Numbered from the stretch's first letter, positions 27,230-36,459 are shown. The stretch is 64,000 nucleotides of DNA from Anabaena minutissima FACHB-250 (GCF_014697125.1 NZ_JACJRG010000001.1:533337-597336); one strand, 5' to 3'. The notes: a model not told the origin generated them from the sequence alone. Made by a program: numbers and translations.

Positions 27230-28873
27230 ATGTTCCTCACCTATACTGTTCCGCGCCAAAGAGAAATTATCGAAGTTGTTCTCCGCAATGGCTGGGATTA
27301 TATGCGGCGGCTGTTGACAGGCGGCAAAGCTGATGAACCCCAGCTACCCACCCCGGCGGTTTTAAAAAACATTCTGGTGGATTTGGGGCCTGTTTATGTC
27401 AAACTCGGTCAGCTACTTTCTACCCGACCAGATTTACTAAGCGCAGCTTATATTGAAGAACTCTCCACTTTGCAAGATGAAGTACCGCCTGTACCTTGGG
27501 CAGAAATTGAAATAGTTATCCGCAAACAACTAAAACAACCCTTGGAAGAAACTTTCAAGCACATTAATAACGTCGCAGTAGCGGCGGGATCAATTGCCCA
27601 GACTCATCGCGCTACATTAATGGATGGTCGAGAAGTGGCTTTGAAGGTACAGCGTCCGGGAATTGATGTCACGGTTGTGCAAGATATCGCCTTAATTCAA
27701 GGGATTGCTGATTTGGTGGCGCGGACTGATTTTGGGCAAAACTACGAAATCAAATCCATAGCTGAAGAATTTACCAAAGCTTTAGAAGCTGAATTAGATT
27801 TTACACGGGAAGCTGGTTTTACAGACCAGTTACGACGTAATTTATCGCACAGTCGTTGGTTTGATCCCCAACAAATTGTCGTTGCAGAAATTTACTGGCA
27901 ATTAACTACAGAAAAATTAATGGTGATGGAGTGGCTAGACGGAGTGCCAATACTGTCAGCTAATTTAAACGACAACAATGGTAAAGACCCGATCGCCGAA
28001 CGCAAAGCTGTCACCACACTACTATTTCGCGCTTTCTTTCAACAGTTATATGTTGATGGCTTTTTTCATGCTGATCCCCATCCTGGTAATATCTTTTATC
28101 TGAGCGATGGCCGTGTTGCCTTGTTAGATTGTGGGATGGTGGGCAGACTTGATCCCCGGACGCAGCAGATATTGACAGAAATGCTGTTGGCAATTGTGGA
28201 TTTAGATGCCGGGAGGTGCGCTCAATTGACTCTGCAATTGTCAGATTCTGCACAACCGGTCATTGTGGCGCGGTTAGAAAGTGATTATGACCGGATGCTG
28301 CGTAAGTATTATAACGTCAGTTTGACGGAGATGAATTTTAGTCAAATCTTTTATGAAATTTTGCAAGTTGCTCGCAATAATAAAATTCGCTTACCCGGTA
28401 ACATGGGCTTGTACGCCAAAACCTTGGCGAATTTAGAAGGGGTAGCGCGTACCTTTAATCCAGAGGTAAATTTATTTGAAGAAATACAGCCTTTAATTAC
28501 AGACTTATTTCGACGGCAATTACTGGGCGATAATCCAGTGCGATCGCTCCTGAGAACAGCCTTAGATATTAAAAGTCTCTCTTTACAATCTCCCCGGCAA
28601 ATCGAACTGTTATTAGACCGGGTAACATCGGAAACCCTACGCTGGAATTTCTCACTACACGGTTTAGACGGCGTGCGGCGGACAATGGACGATGCCGCTA
28701 ATCGTCTTTCTTTTAGTATTCTAGTAGGTTCACTGATTATGGGGGCAGCAATTATTTCCAGCAAAGCCCAGACAACACAGCTATCTTTTGTCAGCAGCGT
28801 TTTGTTTGCAGCTGCGAGCTTATTGGGATTATGGCTGATTATTAGTATTTTGCGATCGGGTCGTTTAAAGTGA
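27230..28873 (+). CDS. ABC1/UbiB family atypical kinase
   Basis: 547 residues. The family signature VYVKLGQLLSTRPDLL is followed by the Ala-rich loop AGSIAQTHRATL, the lysine strand VALKVQRPG, and catalytic HADPHPGNIFYL with DCGMVGRLD. Two C-terminal membrane helices (about 500-540) anchor it. Relatives act in prenylquinone metabolism and thylakoid lipid homeostasis; cyanobacteria carry several paralogues, so the exact role is open. The preceding spacer contains AT-rich AATTTTGAATTTTGAA repeats. Confidence 0.88.
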   Translation: MFLTYTVPRQREIIEVVLRNGWDYMRRLLTGGKADEPQLPTPAVLKNILVDLGPVYVKLGQLLSTRPDLLSAAYIEELSTLQDEVPPVPWAEIEIVIRKQLKQPLEETFKHINNVAVAAGSIAQTHRATLMDGREVALKVQRPGIDVTVVQDIALIQGIADLVARTDFGQNYEIKSIAEEFTKALEAELDFTREAGFTDQLRRNLSHSRWFDPQQIVVAEIYWQLTTEKLMVMEWLDGVPILSANLNDNNGKDPIAERKAVTTLLFRAFFQQLYVDGFFHADPHPGNIFYLSDGRVALLDCGMVGRLDPRTQQILTEMLLAIVDLDAGRCAQLTLQLSDSAQPVIVARLESDYDRMLRKYYNVSLTEMNFSQIFYEILQVARNNKIRLPGNMGLYAKTLANLEGVARTFNPEVNLFEEIQPLITDLFRRQLLGDNPVRSLLRTALDIKSLSLQSPRQIELLLDRVTSETLRWNFSLHGLDGVRRTMDDAANRLSFSILVGSLIMGAAIISSKAQTTQLSFVSSVLFAAASLLGLWLIISILRSGRLK

Positions 28874-28892
28874 CAGGTGACAGGTGACAGGG
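28872..28892. repeat. Short TGACAGG tandem repeat
   Basis: Three copies of the 7-mer TGACAGG begin at the stop codon of the UbiB-like gene, the same family as the larger array at 33790-33880. Confidence 0.7.
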
Positions 28893-29089
28893 AACACAAA
28901 AGAAACTTCTTGAAGTTTTACCTAGTAGTCTGTCAAGAAATAATTAACGAATAGATATTCTGTAGAGACGGCGATTTATCGCGTCTTTCTACCAACCGTC
29001 AAACTAGGTTGGACACACCACTAGCTGCTGAAAAATCAAATAAGATTACTCTTTACCACACCGTGACAAGTGGTTTTAACATTTAGATT

Positions 29090-30070
29090 ATGTCAATCAT
29101 CATTGCCGAAAACCTCAGTAAATCCTATCCAGTGGCGGTAAAAGAACCAGGAATTAAAGGCACAATCAACCACTTTTTCCGCCGCACCTACCGTTCTATC
29201 AACGCAGTTCAGGATGTTTCCTTTGAAATTACCCCAGGTGAAGTAGTTGGTTTCTTAGGGCCAAATGGTGCTGGTAAAACCACCACACTTAAAATGCTCA
29301 CCGGACTTATTCACCCTTCTAGCGGTACAGTCAGAGTAGCTGGCTATGTACCCTTTTTGCGCCAAGCAGCATTTTTGCAAAAAATTACCTTGGTAATGGG
29401 GCAAAAACAACAACTACTCTGGGACTTACCCGCACTAGATTCTTTAAAAATTAACGCGGCTGTCTACGATATTCCTGATAAAGAATTCCGTCACCGGGTA
29501 GGGGAATTAACAGAAATGCTGGCTTTAGAGGGGAAACTTAACCAGCCTGTGCGAAAACTGTCTTTGGGCGAACGCATGAAAGCAGAATTACTAGCAGCAC
29601 TTCTACACCGTCCCCATGTATTGTTTTTAGATGAACCCACGCTAGGTTTAGATGTCAATGCTCAGGTAGCAGTACGGGATTTTTTGCGTGAGTACAATCA
29701 GCGTTATCAAGCAACTGTGCTGTTAACTAGCCATTACATGGCAGATATCACCGCTTTATGTGAACGAGTGTTGCTGATTCACCAAGGTAAACTCATGTAT
29801 GACGGTAGCTTAGATAGACTGCTAGAACGTTTTGCTCCCTACCGAGAAGTTTACGTAGAGTTAGCCCAGCCTCTATCCCTAGAAAAACTCACAGTCTATG
29901 GTGATGTGCAACATTTAGAAGGGCGTGCCGTGTGTTTTATGGTGCAACAAGAGGCACTTACCCGCACGGTGTCTCAGATTTTAACAGAATTGGAAGTCAT
30001 AGATTTAAAAGTCACTGAACCGCCAGTTGAAGAAGTTATTGGACGCGTTTTTCAGGCGGGAATCGTGTAA
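29090..30070 (+). CDS. ABC-2 type exporter ATP-binding protein
   Basis: A 326-residue ATPase. Walker A is GPNGAGKTT, the signature is LSLGERMKAELLAALLH, Walker B is HVLFLDEPTLGLD, and the H-loop is LLTSHYMADI. The N-terminal YPVAVKEPGIKGTINHFF insertion is typical of the cyanobacterial/actinobacterial exporter group paired with ABC2_membrane_6 permeases. Substrate unknown. The permease starts 29 bases downstream. Confidence 0.88.
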   Translation: MSIIIAENLSKSYPVAVKEPGIKGTINHFFRRTYRSINAVQDVSFEITPGEVVGFLGPNGAGKTTTLKMLTGLIHPSSGTVRVAGYVPFLRQAAFLQKITLVMGQKQQLLWDLPALDSLKINAAVYDIPDKEFRHRVGELTEMLALEGKLNQPVRKLSLGERMKAELLAALLHRPHVLFLDEPTLGLDVNAQVAVRDFLREYNQRYQATVLLTSHYMADITALCERVLLIHQGKLMYDGSLDRLLERFAPYREVYVELAQPLSLEKLTVYGDVQHLEGRAVCFMVQQEALTRTVSQILTELEVIDLKVTEPPVEEVIGRVFQAGIV

Positions 30071-30099
30071 AAAATTAAAATTTAAACATTAAAATTTAA

Positions 30100-30888
30100 A
30101 TGAAAAAAGTTATTAGAAAAGCTCTAACTTTACTTACAGTTTACTACGCCTATATGGTGGAGTATCGGGCAGAACTGATTTTATGGGTTCTATCTGGTTC
30201 TTTACCAATTATTCTCATGGGAGTTTGGATAAAAGCTTCGCAAGGTGGGCAGTTTGGTTTATCCTCTATTGACTTTGCCCGCTACTTCCTCACAGTTTTT
30301 GTGGTTAGACAAATATCTGTTGTCTGGGTAATTTTTGAATTTGAAAAGGAAGTTGTAGAAGGTAAATTGTCACCTAAATTATTACAACCTTTAGATCCTG
30401 TATGGCATCATGTCGCTTCCCATCTTTCTGAAAGAGTGGCTCGCATACCGTTTGCATTAATATTAATAGCCCTGTTTTTTTTCCTGTATCCACAGTCATT
30501 TTGGTTGCCGAATTTAGTCCAGTTAATTCTATTTACCTTGGCTGTTAGCTTGGCTTTTATTTTAAGATTTGTTATTCAATACACCTTTGCTATGTTCGCA
30601 TTTTGGACAGAAAGGGCTAATGCTATTGAAACTTTCTGGTTTTTATTTTATTTATTTTTATCTGGTTTAATTGCACCTTTAGAAGTATTTCCTCAACCTG
30701 TGAGGGAAATAGTTTTATTTACACCTTTTCCCTACTTAATTGATTTTCCCGCAAGTATTTTGGTCGGGCTACCTGTAGATTTAGCACGAGGATTTTGGTC
30801 ACTACTAGGCTGGATATTTATATTTTTAGGTGCAAATCGCTGGTTATGGCGTGCGGGATTGAAAAGATATTCTGGAATGGGCGCATGA
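30100..30888 (+). CDS. ABC-2 family exporter permease
   Basis: 262 residues with six hydrophobic helices, of the ABC2_membrane_6 type (ends GANRWLWRAGLKRYSGMGA). It pairs with the preceding ATPase. Related operons usually encode two such permeases of about 260 residues in tandem; only one is here, and a TnpB element begins right after its stop. The partner may be elsewhere, may have been displaced, or this protein may homodimerise. Confidence 0.85.
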   Translation: MKKVIRKALTLLTVYYAYMVEYRAELILWVLSGSLPIILMGVWIKASQGGQFGLSSIDFARYFLTVFVVRQISVVWVIFEFEKEVVEGKLSPKLLQPLDPVWHHVASHLSERVARIPFALILIALFFFLYPQSFWLPNLVQLILFTLAVSLAFILRFVIQYTFAMFAFWTERANAIETFWFLFYLFLSGLIAPLEVFPQPVREIVLFTPFPYLIDFPASILVGLPVDLARGFWSLLGWIFIFLGANRWLWRAGLKRYSGMGA

Positions 30889-32285
30889 GTCAACTGCCCC
30901 AGCGACAAGGCTGACGGGGCTTGTAAGAGTTATCGCTGTTTTCAAACAGTTATTATTAGAGTAAATATAGATGAGCAACATTTTACGGGGGTGATTTTAG
31001 TGTTTGGATGTCAGCAAGAATTGATAAAGTGCAATAAAGAAACAAAATCAATAATCGAATACTTATGTTTTGAATCTAACAGTCTTTACAATTGCTCGGT
31101 TTATTATGCTAGACAAATTTGGTTGAAGACGGGGAAGATTGTTAGCGGTTTTGACTTGACTGTTGAGATAAAGACCAATAGACATTTCAATGCTGGCTAT
31201 GCTTCGGCAATGCAGCAAACTTGCTTGAATGTTGGAGAAGCTTTTCAGTCGTTTAAAAAGTTATTAGCAAAATCAAAAAAGGGAGAATTAGACCAAAAAC
31301 CAAAAGCACCAAACTACAGAAAACCAGGGGGCTTGTTCACTGTCACGTACCCTAAACGATGGCTAAAACTAAAAGACGGTTTTATTAGGTTTCCGTTGGG
31401 TAATCAAGTCAAGGCTTGGTTTGGAATATCTGAATTTTTCTTGCCAGTACCTTCAAATCTGGAATGGTCAGAAATAAAAGAAATTCGTTTATTGCCACGG
31501 AACAGATGCTTTTACGCTGAGTTTGTTTACAAGACAGAAACAGCAGTTGTCAAGCTTGATAAATCTAAAGTTCTTGGTATTGACCACGGGTTAAACAATT
31601 GGTTAACCTGTGTCTCAAATGTTGGGACTTCCTTTATTGTCGATGGGTTGCATCTCAAAAGTTTGAACCAATGGTACAACAAATCAGTAGCCAAAATTAA
31701 AGAGAATAAACCTCAAGGCTTTTGGTCTAACAGGCTTGCAGCAATTACAGAAAAGCGCAATCGTCAAATGCGCTCCGGCGTTAATAAAGCTGCAAGAATT
31801 GTTATCACCCATTGCATTGAGAACAAGATTGGTTCGATTGTTTTTGGTTGGAATGTTGGTCAAAAAAACAGTGCCAACATGGGAGTAAAGACAAATCAAA
31901 AATTTGTTCAGATCCCTACAGCTAAACTAAAAAACCGCATTGAACAGTTATGTGATCAATACGGAATAGAATTTATTGAAACGGAAGAAAGCTATACCTC
32001 TAAGACATCATTTTTAGATCATGATGCTCTACCTAAATATGGTGAAAAACCCGACGGGTGGAAAAGTAGTGGAAGACGGTTAACTCGTGGCATCTATCAA
32101 TCATTTGCTGGCATAAAGATTAATGCCGACTGCAACGGAGCAAGCAACATACTTAGAAAAGTATCGGTGATGCTAGGTTTAGACCTTAGCGGAATCAGTA
32201 GAGGTGCTTTAAGTGCGCCTAAGAAAGTTCTTTTATGGACTCTTCAGAAATCCCCGCGTCTTCAGACCGGGGAAGCTTAAATCTT
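30889..32285 (+). mobile_element. IS200/IS605-type TnpB-only element (about 1.4 kb)
   Basis: A single tnpB gene lies between two imperfect hairpins that look like left and right ends: 30896-30920 (GCCCCAGC...GCT...GGGGC) and 32252-32272 (CCCCG-C-GTC, loop TTCA, GAC-CGGGG). No tnpA is present, so mobility would need a transposase in trans. The left end abuts the permease stop at 30888. Exact ends were not defined because no empty site is available. Confidence 0.75.
30991..32280 (+). CDS. tnpB: TnpB-family RNA-guided nuclease/transposon protein
   Basis: 429 residues from GTG. RuvC-I is GIDHGLNN (Asp198) and RuvC-III is INADCNGASNI (Asp380). The usual RuvC-II segment reads SIVFGWNVGQK with Gly286 where most TnpBs have the catalytic Glu. 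A candidate replacement glutamate lies in ETEESYTSKTSFL (Glu330/332/333). The CxxC zinc finger between these motifs is missing. In studied TnpBs a right-end RNA guides target cleavage; here such an RNA would overlap the gene's 3' end and the terminal hairpin. The frame is intact, so the protein is probably made. Confidence 0.88.
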   Translation: MILVFGCQQELIKCNKETKSIIEYLCFESNSLYNCSVYYARQIWLKTGKIVSGFDLTVEIKTNRHFNAGYASAMQQTCLNVGEAFQSFKKLLAKSKKGELDQKPKAPNYRKPGGLFTVTYPKRWLKLKDGFIRFPLGNQVKAWFGISEFFLPVPSNLEWSEIKEIRLLPRNRCFYAEFVYKTETAVVKLDKSKVLGIDHGLNNWLTCVSNVGTSFIVDGLHLKSLNQWYNKSVAKIKENKPQGFWSNRLAAITEKRNRQMRSGVNKAARIVITHCIENKIGSIVFGWNVGQKNSANMGVKTNQKFVQIPTAKLKNRIEQLCDQYGIEFIETEESYTSKTSFLDHDALPKYGEKPDGWKSSGRRLTRGIYQSFAGIKINADCNGASNILRKVSVMLGLDLSGISRGALSAPKKVLLWTLQKSPRLQTGEA

Positions 32286-32316
32286 AATTATTCGCTGACA
32301 TTGGTGAAGGTCAACA

Positions 32317-32637
32317 ATGGTGACAGTGGTTGTTGTAATGAATACGCTTATTTCATTAATGCTGCTCTACGTAGCTTGGCGAGTGTGGCAACTAAAACAA
32401 AAGATAGCATTTATAGGCGATCGCCTCACGGAATACGAACGCTGCACCCATGACTTACTATATAAAGCACCGGAAAATATCTACCTAGGACAAAATAGCA
32501 TTCAGCAATTACGCCAGAGTAACCAAGTTTTACAGTTGCAAATCCAACAAATAAGGCAAATTATCAGCATACTTTTGCTGGGACGACAAACTTGGCGGCG
32601 TTATTTTCGTAAAATGGATTTCATCTCTAGAAAATAA
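32317..32637 (+). CDS. Small membrane-anchored coiled-coil protein, unknown
   Basis: 106 residues. One N-terminal hydrophobic helix (about 3-22, TVVVVMNTLISLMLLYVAW) is followed by charged helix, a second helix (QQLRQSNQVLQLQIQQIRQII) and a basic tail. No family is recognised. It precedes the YtxH and DUF948-like genes, and all three are small membrane-anchored proteins, suggesting a common envelope role. The TnpB element ends about 35 bases upstream and may have altered its promoter. Confidence 0.55.
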   Translation: MVTVVVVMNTLISLMLLYVAWRVWQLKQKIAFIGDRLTEYERCTHDLLYKAPENIYLGQNSIQQLRQSNQVLQLQIQQIRQIISILLLGRQTWRRYFRKMDFISRK

Positions 32638-32758
32638 GAGATGAAAGCAACAGTGATTGCTAAGGTATTGCCACAATAGATAAATTAGATAAAACCATTG
32701 AGGTTTTGCAAGGAAAGCAAACCCACGTAAAATGGGTGTAAGGAGAAAAAGAGTAAAA

Positions 32759-33109
32759 ATGTCTAATAACCGTTCTGGAGTATTTATTGGTGGATTGATG
32801 CTAGGAGCTACTATCGGTGCTTTAGCAGGATTACTTGCAGCTCCACGCACAGGACGCGAAACTCGTAAAATTTTGAAAAAATCTGCCGATGCGATTCCTG
32901 AATTGGCAGAAGACTTATCAACAAGTGTACAAATTCAAGCTGACCGTCTTTCTGCCAGTGCCTTGCGAAATTGGGATGAAACTTTAGATAGACTGAGAGA
33001 AGCCATAGCTGCTGGTGTAGATGCGAGTGAGCGTGAAAGTCAAATCTTAAAACGCCAACAGGCTACCCCAGACTCAGACTCTCTCGCCCAAGACTTGGAA
33101 CACTCATAA
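32759..33109 (+). CDS. YtxH domain protein
   Basis: 116 residues. The N-terminal GVFIGGLMLGATIGALAGLLAAPRTGRETR is a glycine-zipper-like membrane helix followed by the APRTGRE signature of YtxH proteins (given here as two adjoining parts of one segment, residues about 8-37). The remainder is amphipathic helix. YtxH proteins are stress-related in Bacillus; in cyanobacteria the role is unclear. ATG 32759 gives the normal N-terminus; the frame extends to 32732. AGGAG at 32741-32745 is a rather distant ribosome-binding site. Confidence 0.8.
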   Translation: MSNNRSGVFIGGLMLGATIGALAGLLAAPRTGRETRKILKKSADAIPELAEDLSTSVQIQADRLSASALRNWDETLDRLREAIAAGVDASERESQILKRQQATPDSDSLAQDLEHS

Positions 33110-33238
33110 TGATGATGTTGATATTGGTATAGCAGGTGTCGTTTTCATTAAGCACAAGAGTAGAGTAGACAAGGTAGCGGTTTTTATCCCAATGCCCAAT
33201 GCCCATTTTGAATTTTAAATTTTGTATTTTTTATTATT

Positions 33239-33781
33239 GTGGTTGACCCCCTGTTTTGGTTGGGACTTTCTATTCTTCTAGTCGCTGTCAGTCTGACGGC
33301 TGTTTTAGTGGCGGCAATACCAGCTTTGCAGGAATTAGCAAGGGCAGCTCGCAGTGCCGAAAAGTTATTTGATATGCTATCGAGGGAATTGCCCCCGACT
33401 TTAGAAGCTATTCGCGCTACAGGGATAGAAATCACAGATTTGACTGACGATGTTAGTCAAGGTGTTAAAAGTGCCGGTCAAGTCGTGAAACAAGTTGACC
33501 AAAGCCTAGAGGGCGCGAAAAAACAAGCTCAAAACCTGCAATTAAGTACGCGTAGTATTGTGGTGGGCGTAAAAACTGCCTGGAAAACCTTCACTCGTCA
33601 AAAAATCACAAAGCGCACAGTAGAACGGCTATCAATAACTGAACAATCTTCTCTCACAATCAGAGAAAGAGAAACACTCAAGTCAGAAACTCGCCGCTCT
33701 AAAGCAGAAACCTACCGCGTTCATGACGGCTACAACGGTTCTTCTACTAGGCAAAACAGTCTTGATGATGAAGAATACTAA
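33239..33781 (+). CDS. DUF948-like membrane-anchored protein
   Basis: 180 residues from GTG. One N-terminal membrane helix (FWLGLSILLVAVSLTAVLVA) precedes long amphipathic helices with repeated VxxxVKxAGQVVKQVDQSL spacing, as in DUF948 proteins, and a charged disordered tail. It lies 129 bases after the YtxH gene with the same orientation; in many genomes YtxH and DUF948 genes are neighbours. Function unknown. Confidence 0.75.
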   Translation: MVDPLFWLGLSILLVAVSLTAVLVAAIPALQELARAARSAEKLFDMLSRELPPTLEAIRATGIEITDLTDDVSQGVKSAGQVVKQVDQSLEGAKKQAQNLQLSTRSIVVGVKTAWKTFTRQKITKRTVERLSITEQSSLTIRERETLKSETRRSKAETYRVHDGYNGSSTRQNSLDDEEY

Positions 33782-33789
33782 GGGGCTAG

Positions 33790-33880
33790 AGGTGATAGGT
33801 GACAGGTGACAGGTGACAGGTGACAGGTGACAGGTGACAGGTGACAGGTGACAGGTTACAGGTTACAGGTTACAGGTTAG
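33790..33880. repeat. Heptanucleotide tandem array AGGTGAC/AGGTTAC, 13 copies
   Basis: One AGGTGAT, eight AGGTGAC, three AGGTTAC and one AGGTTAG run without interruption. The switch from GTGAC to GTTAC happens once, showing that the variant spread by local unit duplication. The array lies eight bases after the DUF948-like stop. Confidence 0.92.
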
Positions 33881-34079
33881 TGTTATCTACTCCTCACTCA
33901 CAACCGGCTAAACGCCGCGCTACCGCTAACAGCACTCACAAAGAAGCACTCACAAAGAAGCTTTGCTTTATTGCCTAAGATTAGAGTAAAGTAAACAAGT
34001 GTAACAAAGTATCACTTTTCTAATACTCTTTTAAAGCAACTTGTTCACTTCTACTGTTGATATTTGTATAAAAACGTCC

Positions 34080-34889
34080 ATGCAGTCCTGTTTTTGGCGA
34101 CGAATCTTAGTATCTATTACAGTATTTTTCTTGGCTGGGTCACTGTGGGTTATGCACTCTTCCCCAGCTTTGGCTTACGACAATCCCGAATTGTTACCTA
34201 ATTATTTCACTCCAGTTGTAGACTTAGCTAAAACTCTTCCTGACCCCCAAGAGGAAAAGCTAGTCGAGGAAATTTCGCAATTTGAGACTGATACTGGTTG
34301 GAAACTGCGGGTATTGACTCAATATGACCGCACTCCTGGTAGAGCAGTCATCAATTATTGGGGTTTGGATGATAAAAGTATTCTTTTGGTTGCAGACTCC
34401 CGTGGAGGGAACATCCTCAGCTTTAGTGTGGGTGATGCAGTTTATGAACTTCTCCCCCGCACTTTCTGGATAGAACTACAAACCCGCTTTGGTAATTTGT
34501 ATTTTGTGCGGGACGAAGGGGAAGACCAAGCCATTTTACAAGCTTTAAATTCCGTAAAAGGCTGTTTACTCAAGGGGGGCTGCACCGTTGTTCCTGGTCT
34601 ACCTAGGGAACAGTGGATTTTAACTTTAATTACTTCGGTTATTGGTGGGATTATTTGTGGATTTGCAGGTCAACCCCGCACCAAAGGACAAGTTTTTGCT
34701 TGGCAATGGGCGTTAATTTTCTCGCCATTGTGGGGTATTTTGTTCCTTGCCTTTGGTATTGGCCCAGTGGTAACACGCACTAGTGATTGGTTACCTTTAG
34801 TTCGGAATATCTCCGGTTTTCTTATTGGTGTGTTGGTTGCTTACTTGTCACCTGTTTTCAGTCGTCCATCTTCTAGTGCTGAGTCTTGA
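34080..34889 (+). CDS. TPM domain protein (Psb32/YgcG-like), membrane-bound
   Basis: 269 residues from ATG 34080; the frame extends to a TTG at 34041. A signal peptide (ILVSITVFFLAGSLWVMHSS, then PALAY) exports it. The TPM domain (about 35-175) includes VVDLAKTLPDPQEEKL, and two to three C-terminal helices follow. Plant and cyanobacterial relatives (TLP18.3/Psb32) act in photosystem II maintenance, but this membrane-tailed form may differ. It stands alone. Confidence 0.8.
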   Translation: MQSCFWRRILVSITVFFLAGSLWVMHSSPALAYDNPELLPNYFTPVVDLAKTLPDPQEEKLVEEISQFETDTGWKLRVLTQYDRTPGRAVINYWGLDDKSILLVADSRGGNILSFSVGDAVYELLPRTFWIELQTRFGNLYFVRDEGEDQAILQALNSVKGCLLKGGCTVVPGLPREQWILTLITSVIGGIICGFAGQPRTKGQVFAWQWALIFSPLWGILFLAFGIGPVVTRTSDWLPLVRNISGFLIGVLVAYLSPVFSRPSSSAES

Positions 34890-35018
34890 GAGTGCTGAGT
34901 CTTGAGAGTGCTGAGTGAGTAATTCTTTAATTTTGAATTTTGAATTGATTAGTCACCTCTTACCTAGTGATCGCACTAGCTGATAAGCTGAAGGCTAGTC
35001 TCTCAGAATTGAATAGCA

Positions 35019-35642
35019 ATGGAATGGCACGTAACCGATGCTCAAAGTCTAGCAATCATTGATGGTGAAATTGGTGATCATGTTTTCTCGCCGGCAGAAT
35101 ATGAAATTGTCCGGCGAGTAATCTATGCTACTGCTGACTTTGAGTATAAATCTTTAATTCGATTTTCTGAGCGGGCTTTGCAAGCTGGGGCTGCTGCATT
35201 AGCGGCACGTACTGCTATTGTGGTTGATGTGCCAATGGTGCAAACAGGTATTGCCTACGAAATTCAAAATACCTTTGCTAACCCGGTGTATTCTAGTACG
35301 GACACTTCAACCCGTCCCCAAACAGAAAAAACTAGTGCCGCTTGGGGTGTTGAAACTCTAGCCAAACGTTATCCAGAAGGCATATTTATTGTTGGTCAAG
35401 CCCAAACAGCATTAACAACACTGGTAGATTTAATTGAAGCCGAAGAAATTAACCCGGCTTTGCTGATTGCTACTCCGGTGGGATTTGTAGATGTAGATGA
35501 TGCTAAAAGACGCTTGCAAGATTCCCTTGTCCCCAATATCACTATTGATAGCTGTAAAGGTAATGCAGTTGTTGCGGCTGCGATCGCTGATGGGCTGATA
35601 GACTTAGCATGGCAAGCCTATGGGCAGAATAGAATTGACTAA
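35019..35642 (+). CDS. cobH: Precorrin-8X methylmutase
   Basis: The 207-residue CobH/CbiC enzyme moves a methyl group from C-11 to C-12 of precorrin-8X, giving hydrogenobyrinate in cobalamin synthesis. Motifs are YATADFEYKSLIRFS near residue 40, ARTAIVVDVPMVQTGI, and ATPVGFVDVDDAKRRL. The position corresponding, by memory alignment, to the catalytic His of Pseudomonas CobH is Tyr here (VIYATADF). It ends ten bases before a convergent gene. Other cobalamin genes are not in the window. Confidence 0.9.
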   Translation: MEWHVTDAQSLAIIDGEIGDHVFSPAEYEIVRRVIYATADFEYKSLIRFSERALQAGAAALAARTAIVVDVPMVQTGIAYEIQNTFANPVYSSTDTSTRPQTEKTSAAWGVETLAKRYPEGIFIVGQAQTALTTLVDLIEAEEINPALLIATPVGFVDVDDAKRRLQDSLVPNITIDSCKGNAVVAAAIADGLIDLAWQAYGQNRID

Positions 35643-35652
35643 TGACTAATGA

Positions 35653-36459
35653 TTAATCGTGTTTTCTCCCATCGGGCATAATTGCATTTTGAAAATTCAC
35701 GCCAATTAGATTTGCACCAGTCAAATTTGCACCTCTGAGGTTAGCGTCTCTCAGATTCGCACCTGCCAAGTTAGCCTTTTTTAGATTTGCCCATCCCAAA
35801 TCAGCACCAGTTAAGTCAGCTTCAGCTAAGTTAGCTCTAAATAAGTATGAACTACTCAAATGAGCTTTGTGGAGACGGGCTTTTTCTAGGTTAGCTTTGT
35901 AGAGATAAGCTCCTACTAAGTCTGCTGCATACAAGTTGGCTTCACTTAGATTAGTCTCTATTAAGTTAGCTTCAATCAGATTAGCAAAACAAAGATGAGC
36001 GCGGTTTAGCTGTGCTGCATCTAAATCAGCATCTCTTAAGTTAGCACCGGTGAAGTCAGTTCCAATCAGGTTAGCATTAACAATAGTAGCCCCCCTCAGA
36101 TCCGCTTCACTCAAGTTAGAGCCAATGAGGGTAGTATGGCTCAGATTGGCTTGGGTAAGTATAGCCTGGCTCAAGTTCGCCACACTCAAATGAGCCGCAC
36201 TTAGATTAGCTTCGCTAAGTTTGGCTTGATAAAGATTAGCACTACTGAGATTAGCATAGCTGAGGTTGGCACGCACGAGTAAAGCATGACTTAAATCAAC
36301 TCTGCTAAAGTTTACTCCTTGGAGGTTTGCCCCTCGGAGGTTATGTTTTTGCAGGTTGGCGGTACTGAGGTCTGGTTCAATTTGGGGATTTGTTGTTCTC
36401 CACTCAATCCATCGGACTGCACCAGCTTGCAACAAAGCTAGATGCTCTATATTTGCCAT
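35653..36459 (-). CDS. Pentapeptide-repeat protein, 268 aa
   Basis: A globular N-terminus of about 30 residues (IEHLALLQAGAVRWIEWR) is followed by some 40 tandem A(N/D)LXX pentapeptides covering almost the whole protein, forming a long right-handed quadrilateral beta helix. There is no signal peptide, so it is probably cytoplasmic. Partner or DNA mimicry roles are known for some members; none can be inferred here. ATG 36459 has GGAG eight bases upstream; the frame extends to 36483. Highly repetitive codons show recent internal duplication. Confidence 0.85.
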   Translation of the reverse strand: MANIEHLALLQAGAVRWIEWRTTNPQIEPDLSTANLQKHNLRGANLQGVNFSRVDLSHALLVRANLSYANLSSANLYQAKLSEANLSAAHLSVANLSQAILTQANLSHTTLIGSNLSEADLRGATIVNANLIGTDFTGANLRDADLDAAQLNRAHLCFANLIEANLIETNLSEANLYAADLVGAYLYKANLEKARLHKAHLSSSYLFRANLAEADLTGADLGWANLKKANLAGANLRDANLRGANLTGANLIGVNFQNAIMPDGRKHD

